A stretch of 64,000 bases of DNA from Bacteroidetes bacterium ADurb.Bin012. Lineage in GTDB: Bacteria > Bacteroidota > Bacteroidia > Bacteroidales > TTA-H9. Positions 54,323 to 61,931 of this stretch are shown piece by piece (position 1 is the first letter of the stretch; each line of letters opens with the position of its first letter). The stretch covers positions 1-64,000 of the forward strand of contig MWFC01000004.1 in assembly GCA_002071415.1 (NCBI GenBank), in the 5' to 3' direction. The translations under genes were made by a program, and so were the position numbers. The notes under the pieces are model-generated. The model searched no databases and was not told the DNA's origin. It was given only the letters and a program-made list of their open reading frames with translations.

Positions 54323-55143
54323 GAAAACTCTTTAGGAAATTCATAGCTATTTTCCAAATCCTCGAGCAAACGTCTAAACATGGCTAAGCCTGCTTCTTTG
54401 TCGAGCCGCAGCCATCTTTGTACCATTTGGAACTTTAATATAAATGCAAGGATTATCTCTATACTGAAATAATGAAAAGTATTCAATTCGTCAAGATAAG
54501 ACCAGCGCAAAAGATCGAGCGATTTTTCCCTTTCTAATAAATTGTTGGTTTCAAAAATCTGAATAAGTTTTTCGATATAAGGGAATTGTTGTGCAAGTCC
54601 AAAATCTCTTGCCTGACTTTTAATGAGGGTTTGCGAAAATTCGTCATTGCCAATAATGAACGAACGAGCATTGAGTTTAAATTTTCTGGCAGTAAGCGCC
54701 GCCATGATATTTCTAACATTCCTTTCGAATTTTATCCAATTCGACACGAATTTATTCTTGGTTTGAGCAGCATACTCAAGATATATGGCCGTCAATTGAT
54801 CTTCCCAGCTTAGCTCGGGATAAACAGGCTGCTCTTCTTTAAAATGAAGAATAAAGTTTCGAAGATAATCGGGGAGAATCTTGGGATTCTTCATTTCTTC
54901 TTCGAGTATTTCTAAAGAATACTTTCCGTTAGGAATAAATTCTTCATTGGTTTTCAAAAGGAGATGAAGAAGATTTTTATTATCGATGGGTAAAAGAATC
55001 AATTCAACGAGTTTATAGTCGAAAGCCGAGAGATGATGCCGCAATTCGAGTTTGAATTCGGCAAAGTCGAGGGCAAGTTTGGATTGCTCGAGCACCAGGT
55101 CGGGCAAGCCTGCTACCAGATAATAATAATTTCTTCCCGACAT
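54319..55143 (-). CDS. V/A-type ATPase C-like subunit (DUF2764 family)
   Basis: A 274-residue protein beginning RNYYYLVAGLPDL, the signature of the DUF2764 family, which occupies the subunit C position in V-ATPase operons of Bacteroidota and Chlamydiae. Internal WEDQLTAIYLEYAAQTKNKF and a largely alpha-helical C-terminal half fit the C/d-type connector between rotor shaft and membrane ring. The role is inferred from position and family. It overlaps subunit E by one base at its start and subunit A by four bases at its end. Confidence 0.88.
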   Translation of the reverse strand: MSGRNYYYLVAGLPDLVLEQSKLALDFAEFKLELRHHLSAFDYKLVELILLPIDNKNLLHLLLKTNEEFIPNGKYSLEILEEEMKNPKILPDYLRNFILHFKEEQPVYPELSWEDQLTAIYLEYAAQTKNKFVSNWIKFERNVRNIMAALTARKFKLNARSFIIGNDEFSQTLIKSQARDFGLAQQFPYIEKLIQIFETNNLLEREKSLDLLRWSYLDELNTFHYFSIEIILAFILKFQMVQRWLRLDKEAGLAMFRRLLEDLENSYEFPKEFS

Positions 55144-55763
55144 TATTTCCCTCCGTAAAGAAGATGGTTGGTGCGCGGGCGGAGATAATTCTTGAAAAAG
55201 TTCTCGAAGTCTTCTTCGGTAAAGCTAATTACATAACTACCGTCGGCTGGGCCAATACGAAAACCTCTTCCTATTTTTTCATCATAAATCACCTTCAGGC
55301 CTTTGTTCATCAATTCTTTTGCTCTGGCTTCGAAATATTTTCCTAATTTTTCTTCATCTTCGGGAGGTAAAAAGAGCTGAACGCTTTGCCCTTTACCCGA
55401 ATTATCGGGTTGCCATCTCGTAAGGATAGTCTCGATCATGCGTTTGATAAAATCTTTATCGTTGAAAGCCTCTTTGACAGACTGATCAACCATTTCGGTA
55501 AGTATAAGTTCGGTAATCTGTTGCCTGAGTGAGGAGATGGCCTGACGCGAAGATAATTTGATTTCGTTGGTTACATTGCGCTTGAGCTCTTCGGCTTCAC
55601 GACGCGCCTGCTCTATAATTCGACTGGCTTCATGTCTTGCATTCTGTAAAATTTCTTCGGCCTCTTTATTGGCCTTTCCCAATATAGCAGCCGCATCTGC
55701 CCGGGCCTTTTCAACACCCTCGTGATAGATTCTTTCCGTCAATTCCTGTAGTTTGCTATCCAT
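55143..55763 (-). CDS. ntpE: V/A-type ATPase subunit E (peripheral stalk)
   Basis: A 206-residue subunit E. The N-terminal half is a long charged helix (LTERIYHEGVEKARADAAAI, then NKEAEEILQNARHEASRII) pairing with another stalk subunit. The C-terminal globular domain contains GFRIGPADGSYVISFTEEDF. The open frame begins eight codons earlier at a TTG. That TTG sits inside a TAATTTTG promoter element, so the ATG at 55763 is the start. First gene of the operon. Confidence 0.93.
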   Translation of the reverse strand: MDSKLQELTERIYHEGVEKARADAAAILGKANKEAEEILQNARHEASRIIEQARREAEELKRNVTNEIKLSSRQAISSLRQQITELILTEMVDQSVKEAFNDKDFIKRMIETILTRWQPDNSGKGQSVQLFLPPEDEEKLGKYFEARAKELMNKGLKVIYDEKIGRGFRIGPADGSYVISFTEEDFENFFKNYLRPRTNHLLYGGK

Positions 55764-55784
55764 TGCATTTTCAATTACACCAGG

Positions 55785-55792
55785 CAAAATTA
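55785..55792 (-). promoter_or_regulatory. -7 element of the V-ATPase operon
   Basis: The minus strand reads TAATTTTG, an exact TAnnTTTG match, 21 bases before the subunit E ATG. No TTG lies at the -33 position. Confidence 0.45.
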
Positions 55793-55948
55793 TAAATTTT
55801 CCCTATTGCTCATTATTATATTTTCGAAGATATTTATTTGAATATTTTAATACCCCGATGAAATCAGGATTAGGGACGAAAATTCAGGGATGTAATTTCA
55901 ATTCTCTAAATAGTAACTGATTATAAAACAAAGCAAATCGATAATAAA

Positions 55949-57031
55949 TCATGGCAAATAAAGACATCCACCAATGCTATCAGTTTCAGCTCCTGTGGCC
56001 GATGACAAAATATTTGGCTTTTGCTCGAGAAACAATAATCCGAGAAAGGCAAAAACCAAAGCCTCCTTGAAGTCGATAATACAAGGGGAAGGAATGGCAA
56101 TAGGTAAAGTAGATAATTCTTTAATTCTCTGTAGAAGGGAATGATGATGCGCTCCGCCTCCGGTAATTAAAACGCCTTTTTCTTTTGGTTGGACATCAAA
56201 TAATGAACGCATAATCACAATAGCAATCAACTCACAAACCGTACGCGAAAGATCTTGAATCTGCTCGCCTTCGTACTTATTTAAAATGGGAAGAAAAGAT
56301 TGCAAGAACCACTCCTTTCCAAGTGATTTAGGGGGATTTTTCGAGAAATACTCGAGATGCAGAAGTTCGAAGAGCAAAGGCTGAATGATGCGACCAGAGG
56401 CGGCCAATTCTCCATTATAGTCGAAGGGCAGATTCGCTTTTTGAGCAAGAAAGTTCAAAGCCATATTGGCCGGACATAAATCGAAAGCTATGCGTTTCCC
56501 ATCTTTATTATAAGAAATATTGGCAAACCCTCCCAGATTGATGCAAGCGGAATAGGAATTAAAAAGCAATTCATCGCCAATGGGTACCAGAGGTGCACCT
56601 TGCCCTCCTCTCACAATGTCGGCTGTTCTGAAATCACAAATTACCGGTTGATGAGTGGCCGCTGCAATGGCTACTCCATTACCGGCCTGAAAAGTAAAGC
56701 CTTTTTCTGCATCATGAAAGACGGTATGACCATGAGAGGCTATATAATCAACTTCTAATTTATGATGATTCAAAAATTCAAAGGCTATTTTTCCATAATA
56801 CTTTCCCAGATCCATATTCAGACTGGCAAGTTCGGCAGCAGAGGCTTCCATTACCCGATTCAGGCGATCGACCCAGAAAGAAGGATATGGTATGGTTTCG
56901 GCCTGTAAAATCTCGAAATTCCAGTTGTCATTCTCAAAATTAAAATCACAGGCTGCCAGGTCAACGCCATCCAAGGATGTACCCGACATCATTCCCAGAC
57001 CTTTGTAATGATTTTTGCCGTTATAAAACAT
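55949..57031 (-). CDS. anmK: anhydro-N-acetylmuramic acid kinase
   Basis: A 360-residue sugar kinase of the ASKHA fold that phosphorylates and opens 1,6-anhydro-MurNAc during cell-wall recycling. Motifs: GMMSGTSLDGVDLA (about residues 13-26, ATP-binding), ASHGHTVFHDAEKGFTFQAG, RTADIVRGGQGAPLVP, INLGGFANISY and the C-terminal VLITGGGAHHHSLL. Its start overlaps the 3' end of murF by 11 bases, so the two peptidoglycan genes form one unit. Confidence 0.96.
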   Translation of the reverse strand: MFYNGKNHYKGLGMMSGTSLDGVDLAACDFNFENDNWNFEILQAETIPYPSFWVDRLNRVMEASAAELASLNMDLGKYYGKIAFEFLNHHKLEVDYIASHGHTVFHDAEKGFTFQAGNGVAIAAATHQPVICDFRTADIVRGGQGAPLVPIGDELLFNSYSACINLGGFANISYNKDGKRIAFDLCPANMALNFLAQKANLPFDYNGELAASGRIIQPLLFELLHLEYFSKNPPKSLGKEWFLQSFLPILNKYEGEQIQDLSRTVCELIAIVIMRSLFDVQPKEKGVLITGGGAHHHSLLQRIKELSTLPIAIPSPCIIDFKEALVFAFLGLLFLEQKPNILSSATGAETDSIGGCLYLP

Positions 57032-58310
57032 CGAGTAAGGTTTCTAATTTATTTCCTCTACTTCCTTTAATAAGTATAAAATATTGTTGAAGGGGTTCTT
57101 TTCTTAAATAATCTTTCAAGAGTGTTGCATTTTCGAAATGCATTGCTGTGGGTGGCAAGGCTATATCCGAGAAATTCTTTCCCACAAAAAATAATTTCTG
57201 AATGTTAGCCGAAGCAATCTTATCTACTATTGCCTGATGTTCTTTCTTTGATTCCAATCCCAGTTCAAGCATTTCACCCAAAATTGCTGCCTTAGGCGAC
57301 TCGAAGCGAGAGACGAAATTAGTGATGGCAGCCTCCATACTCGAAGGATTGGCATTATAGGCATCCATCACTAACTTATTGTGTTGAGTTTTGATGAACT
57401 GAGAACGGAAATTACTAGGACGATAATTCTTGATGGCCTCACATATCTTATCGTCTTCCACTCCAAAATAATTTCCAATGCAAGCTGCCGCGAGGATATT
57501 TGGAAGATTGTAGGCACCAACTAACTGGGTGTGCAGCAAATAATCCCTGTTTAAAATTCTCAGGCTCACTTTCAGATAACCTGTGGTATCTACTATATCT
57601 CCTTTTACAGCGCTTGAGTCAGAATTGTACAATATTCGACGAAGATTGCTGCTTTTGGTCAAAAGCAGTTCATCCTTGCCGTTTACAAAAGCCAATCCAT
57701 TGGATAGGGCTAAAAATTTATATAATTCGGTTTTTGCCCTAATAACCCCTTCTAAATTCCCAAATCCTTCCAGATGTGCCTTGCCAATATTCGTGATAAG
57801 GCCATAATCGGGCTGCACTATCTCACATAAAAAGGTAATTTCGCCTAAATGATTTGCTCCCATTTCGATGATGGCAAATTCTGTGTCGGCTTGAATGGAT
57901 AATAAAGTCAATGGAACCCCAATGTGATTATTTAAATTCCCGGAGGTAGCCTTTATCCGATATTTTCCCGATAGAACACTCGAAATCAATTCTTTGGTGG
58001 TTGTTTTCCCATTAGAACCCGTAATGGCAATTACTGGAATCTGAAAATGCTTGCGGTGAAACTGTGCAAGTTGTTGTAAGGTGGTTAAGGCATCGGGAAC
58101 ATAATAAAAATTTCGAAGAGCTATTTTTTCGGGATCATCTATAACTACAGCAATGGCACCATTTTCAAGAGCAATTTCGGCAAAATCGTTACCATCGAAG
58201 TTTTCTCCCCTCAAGGCAAAAAACAATTGACCCACTTCCAATTTTCTCGAGTCGGTACAAATACCCTTCGAAGACAGATATAAGCGATAGAGTTCTTCCA
58301 TGTTTTCCAT
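57021..58310 (-). CDS. murF: UDP-MurNAc-tripeptide--D-alanyl-D-alanine ligase
   Basis: A 429-residue Mur ligase that adds D-Ala-D-Ala to the UDP-MurNAc-tripeptide; ddl at 13 kb makes that dipeptide. Seen: GICTDSRKLEVGQLFFALRGENFDGNDF (family N-terminal domain; key part TDSR and FFALRGE), the P-loop ITGSNGKTTTKE, EMGANHLGEI, NIGKAHLEGFG and DAYNANPSSMEAAI. The longest frame starts at 58334, but a TATATTTG element lies between that ATG and the one at 58310, so the upstream ATG is not expected to be transcribed. 58301 is a third possibility. Confidence 0.95.
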   Translation of the reverse strand: MENMEELYRLYLSSKGICTDSRKLEVGQLFFALRGENFDGNDFAEIALENGAIAVVIDDPEKIALRNFYYVPDALTTLQQLAQFHRKHFQIPVIAITGSNGKTTTKELISSVLSGKYRIKATSGNLNNHIGVPLTLLSIQADTEFAIIEMGANHLGEITFLCEIVQPDYGLITNIGKAHLEGFGNLEGVIRAKTELYKFLALSNGLAFVNGKDELLLTKSSNLRRILYNSDSSAVKGDIVDTTGYLKVSLRILNRDYLLHTQLVGAYNLPNILAAACIGNYFGVEDDKICEAIKNYRPSNFRSQFIKTQHNKLVMDAYNANPSSMEAAITNFVSRFESPKAAILGEMLELGLESKKEHQAIVDKIASANIQKLFFVGKNFSDIALPPTAMHFENATLLKDYLRKEPLQQYFILIKGSRGNKLETLLDVL

Positions 58311-58317
58311 GCCGCAA

Positions 58318-58325
58318 ATATATTT
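58318..58325 (-). promoter_or_regulatory. -7 element for murF-anmK
   Basis: The minus strand reads TATATTTG just upstream of GCGGCATGG, within a few bases of the stated position. It matches TAnnTTTG and implies a very short leader. Confidence 0.4.
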
Positions 58326-58334
58326 AGAATACAT

Positions 58335-58974
58335 TGGATGAATATGATGTTTAGAATAATGATAAATTATTTAAAAGAGAAATGATATTGGAATGTTAAG
58401 CTGCTCAAAATAAAAAAGGTTGATGAATTTATTTTAATCTTCAAAGAAATTGTTTTTGTTGGATTTGATTTATTCATTTAAGAGTAATTCATGAAAGGTT
58501 AAATTTTAAAGATGATTAACTCATAAAATAATGAAATTTAGTTACTTATGGTGAATTTGAGCTGATTAACATTCGGTTTAAGTTTGAGCAATTTACTGGA
58601 GTTATTTACGGGTATAAAACTTTCCATCAGGAAATGTTAATTGGTTAGAAGAAATTTTTCAGCATTCAGAATTTTTTAAGTTCTACAAACGGCACCATAT
58701 AAATGGCCGTTGGAATGTTTTTGTTAATAAATAATTTATGTTGAAAATTCTCAAGCATGAATTTAAAAATTTAAACATGGAATGATTAGAGAGTAAATTG
58801 TTTTCCGAGGGAAGAACATTCAGGGAAGGGGGATGATATGCATCACATTTTTTGTCATTAACATTCGTTTTATCCAATAAAAAAATGCCATGAAATTATA
58901 TCATGGCATTTAATGATGCAGAAAAAATCAGCAGCATTACAGATGAGGAATCATCTCAATGGATAATTATTGCA
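58335..58974. other. 640-base AT-rich gap, terminator at its right end
   Basis: No gene is supported. It separates murF from gldJ. Apart from the gldJ terminator near 58.9 kb, I see only AT-rich sequence. Confidence 0.5.
58881..58911 (-). terminator. Rho-independent terminator of gldJ
   Basis: A perfect 11-bp inverted repeat (AAATGCCATGA / TCATGGCATTT) with a 7-base loop. On the minus strand it runs into TTTTTTTATT, 64 bases past the gldJ stop. Confidence 0.8.
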
Positions 58975-60606
58975 TTAATATTCGATGTTTTCCGAAGTTG
59001 TTCCGACTCTATCCATAGCGCAGCGGAAGCCTATGTAGTCGGTGCTGAGGTTTTCTTCGAGGAAGCGGCGCACGCTTGGGCTGAGAAAATAGGCTCCATC
59101 CTTCCACGATCCGCCTTTATAGACTCGTGAACGGTCGGTGATGAGGCTTGTAGCACCTTCTCCGAATTTATTTTCGGCAGGATTCCATTCTCCATTATAA
59201 TACATTTTGTTGGTGGCCTGTTCATTATTTCCGACTTCTTTCCATCGCTGTGCTGCATCCACATTGGAAGCTTGGCTCAATGAAGCCCAGTCGCCATCGA
59301 GGTAATTTCGATTGTCGGCGGTACGATAATTACGACGGAATGGTAATGTAGGATCGATTTGAGAATCCACAGGGCGGCGTTTAAAACGTCCAAAGTTCTC
59401 ATTGGGGGTTCCATCGGGTTTGATAACTTCTCTATCTATCTGGAACTTGCCCTGGCCAGCCAGTTCAGGAGCGGTAAAGATATTTCCACGGAAAGGTTCC
59501 AGTTCGCTAAAGTCTTCAAAAGAAGACGGACGATAAACATCGAGCACCCATTCGGCTACATTGCCAGCCATGTTGTAGAGTCCGTAGTCATTAGGATAGT
59601 AAGAGATGACAGGAGCGGGAATATCGGCTGCGTCGTTGAGACTTCCGGCAACACCCATATAATCGCCACGTCCACGGCGGAAATTGGCTGCAAATTGTCC
59701 ATAATCGGCTTCTTTGGGAGAATTAATGCGGGTAAAATTTCCGTTCCAAGGATAAATTCTTCTCTCTTTGATATTTTCGAATTCCGTATTTCCGATGAGG
59801 CCTAAAGCGGCAAATTCCCATTCGGCTTCCGTGGGGAGGCGGTAGTTGGGCAAAACGATGCCATCTTCCATTCTTACCCTGCGTTTAGCTCCTTTCTTGT
59901 TCGTACTGAGATCGGGTAAACCCAGTGTATCTCCTTTCAAAGTATCTCCTTTAGTAAAGAAACCTCCCAGATAAGATTCAGTAGTAAAAAAGTCATTAAC
60001 ATCGTAATCGGTATCGAGATGATAGACGCCCGCTTTATAAAGCAACATTTCGTTTACCCGGTCGGTTCGCCAGCGGCAATATTCATTGGCCTGCAGCCAA
60101 CTAACACCTACCACAGGATAATCGCGATAGGCAGGATGACGCAGGTAAAGGTTTACCATAGGTTCGTTATAAGCCAGTCGGTCGCGCCAAACCAGAGTAT
60201 CAGGCAGTTGCTTTACATAATACTCCTGATACTGTTGATTATTGGTTTGATAAAAGACTTTTTTCACCCAGTAGAGAAATTCGAGGTAATGAAGGTTACT
60301 TACTTCGGTTTGGTCCATATAGAAAGTACGGACGGTAACTCGTCGCGGGGTATTGTTCCATTCGCCCATTACATTATCCTGAGTAGCACCCATGACGAAG
60401 GTTCCACCTTCGATCAGAATAAGGCCCGGGCCATTGGGTTGCCCTTTAAAATCGAATTTTTCGAATCCACCTTGGGTTGGGTCGTTGTAATTCCAGCCAG
60501 TTGCTGTAGATTGTTCCTTATTTTTACGAAACATACTACACGATGAAAATCCAGCCACTAGGATCACAATGACGAATAAAGCTGCAATTTTATAAAACTT
60601 AACCAT
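58975..60606 (-). CDS. gldJ: gliding motility/T9SS lipoprotein GldJ
   Basis: A 543-residue outer-membrane lipoprotein of the GldJ/GldK group with an FGE-like (SUMF1) fold. The lipobox is AGFSSC (Cys 23). The N-terminal ATGWNYNDPTQGGFEKFDF is the GldJ signature. It is followed by GPGLILIEGGTFVMGA, TFYMDQTEVSNLHYLEFLYW, NYRLPTEAEWEFAALG, YNMAGNVAEWV and a C-terminal IGFRCAMDRVG. No FGE catalytic cysteine pair is present, as in all Gld proteins of this type. GldJ stabilises the T9SS in Flavobacterium. Its own -7 element (60643-60650) lies just after the porP/sprF stop. Confidence 0.9.
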   Translation of the reverse strand: MVKFYKIAALFVIVILVAGFSSCSMFRKNKEQSTATGWNYNDPTQGGFEKFDFKGQPNGPGLILIEGGTFVMGATQDNVMGEWNNTPRRVTVRTFYMDQTEVSNLHYLEFLYWVKKVFYQTNNQQYQEYYVKQLPDTLVWRDRLAYNEPMVNLYLRHPAYRDYPVVGVSWLQANEYCRWRTDRVNEMLLYKAGVYHLDTDYDVNDFFTTESYLGGFFTKGDTLKGDTLGLPDLSTNKKGAKRRVRMEDGIVLPNYRLPTEAEWEFAALGLIGNTEFENIKERRIYPWNGNFTRINSPKEADYGQFAANFRRGRGDYMGVAGSLNDAADIPAPVISYYPNDYGLYNMAGNVAEWVLDVYRPSSFEDFSELEPFRGNIFTAPELAGQGKFQIDREVIKPDGTPNENFGRFKRRPVDSQIDPTLPFRRNYRTADNRNYLDGDWASLSQASNVDAAQRWKEVGNNEQATNKMYYNGEWNPAENKFGEGATSLITDRSRVYKGGSWKDGAYFLSPSVRRFLEENLSTDYIGFRCAMDRVGTTSENIEY

Positions 60607-60642
60607 TTTTGGAATGATTTTCTTCTTTTTTTGATAGGGTTA

Positions 60643-60650
60643 CAAAATTA
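60643..60650 (-). promoter_or_regulatory. -7 element for gldJ
   Basis: The minus strand reads TAATTTTG, an exact TAnnTTTG match, 36 bases before the gldJ ATG and 3 bases past the upstream gene's stop codon. Confidence 0.4.
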
Positions 60651-60652
60651 GA

Positions 60653-61654
60653 TTAAAAACTTGGACACGGCATAGGTTCGTTTTTCCTTCTGCTTTGCTC
60701 AGGACTAGTGAATTGAAAAGTAAACGAAATCTCATGAGCTCCTCCTGTAACATTTTTGAGTTTTGAAACGGTGATATCATAACTATACCCCAGTTTAAAC
60801 GAACTTTGTTGAAATCCTAACAGGAAAATAAACGCATCGGGGTTTTCGAAATTGTGTCGAAACCATGTTCCAACAACGAATGGGTATTTATTGAGGTATA
60901 ATCCTACATTGAGCTGTTTGAAATTTTGTTGCTGTTGGTACAGAACATTAGGTGAAAGCGTCATGGCTTCCATACTTCTTCGGCCGCGGGTGCGGGGTTC
61001 AAGATCGAAGATTCCCCCGGCATGAAGCGTCCATTTGCGGGGTAATACAGTACTGTTGTCGTTATACCAGCCGTCGTAAGGTTGTGTAAGGTGATTTACC
61101 GATAAGCCACCAAAAAATACGTCTCGGTAGGTATAGGTCAAACCTGCAGAAAAATCGAGAAAGGAAATGCTGTATTTATCAGGTGAGGGCTCACTTGTGG
61201 GATATATCTGGCCATATACCGGATGAAACATATCTCCAAATGTCAGATTCAACCAATCGAGCTTGCGCTGATAGTAACTCCCCTGTAAGCCTGCATTAAT
61301 GTATGAATTTCGCGATATTTTCAGGTTGTACGAATAAAGGCCACTCACCGTTGTAGTGGTTATCATGCCCGATCCAGCTCTGTCGGTATTGAAAATAATA
61401 CCGAAGCTGCTATTGATGTCGGGAACATATTGATCGTAAGAGGCATTATAGGTTACAAAATTATCAGCCAAAGATGGCCACTGATTCCGATAATTCAAAG
61501 TTAGCCTTGGACTGAAGGCCGAACCAGTCAAAGAGGGATTGAGATACAAAGGATTGGCATAAAATTGTGAAAACGTCGGATCTTGGCCCTTCATGTCAAT
61601 ACCTATTATACTGAGAACCAGAATCATGCTAAAGATGTAGCTTTTCCTTCTCAT
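60653..61654 (-). CDS. T9SS outer-membrane protein, PorP/SprF family
   Basis: A 333-residue beta-barrel protein. Signal peptide (about residues 1-24, ending DMKGQ), then the family hallmark DPTFSQFYANPLYLNPSLTGS. Later come NYRNQWPSL, DRAGSG, GLQGSYYQRKLDW and a C-terminal SFTFQF. PorP/SprF proteins assist export of T9SS type B cargo, of which one is in this window. The ATG at 61654 was chosen; the open frame runs 13 codons further to a TTG. gldJ follows 46 bases downstream, and porU diverges. Confidence 0.92.
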   Translation of the reverse strand: MRRKSYIFSMILVLSIIGIDMKGQDPTFSQFYANPLYLNPSLTGSAFSPRLTLNYRNQWPSLADNFVTYNASYDQYVPDINSSFGIIFNTDRAGSGMITTTTVSGLYSYNLKISRNSYINAGLQGSYYQRKLDWLNLTFGDMFHPVYGQIYPTSEPSPDKYSISFLDFSAGLTYTYRDVFFGGLSVNHLTQPYDGWYNDNSTVLPRKWTLHAGGIFDLEPRTRGRRSMEAMTLSPNVLYQQQQNFKQLNVGLYLNKYPFVVGTWFRHNFENPDAFIFLLGFQQSSFKLGYSYDITVSKLKNVTGGAHEISFTFQFTSPEQSRRKNEPMPCPSF

Positions 61655-61931
61655 AATCTTTATGATATAAAAAGTGATTTCTTCGGTACACAAAACGATC
61701 CAACAATATTACGAATTTTTTTTATAAGCATCATTTGTTAAAAAAAATTCAAACTTTTTTTCAACAATAAGGCTCTGTAAAGAACGTTAAAAAACCTGAA
61801 TAGTATCCCTACTGGAAAGATTTTTAGAGAAGAATTTCTTTCGATCGATAAAATTTTGAGGTGGAAATGCACAATTTTGTCTCGATTTTGTTTAAACTTT
61901 CGAAGGGATACTTTCCCAAACTTATTTGCCC

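Noticed and set aside
58975-60606. Calling this gene a sulfatase-modifying factor
   Set aside because: The lipobox, the ATGWNYNDP start and the neighbouring porU and PorP/SprF-family genes identify it as GldJ.
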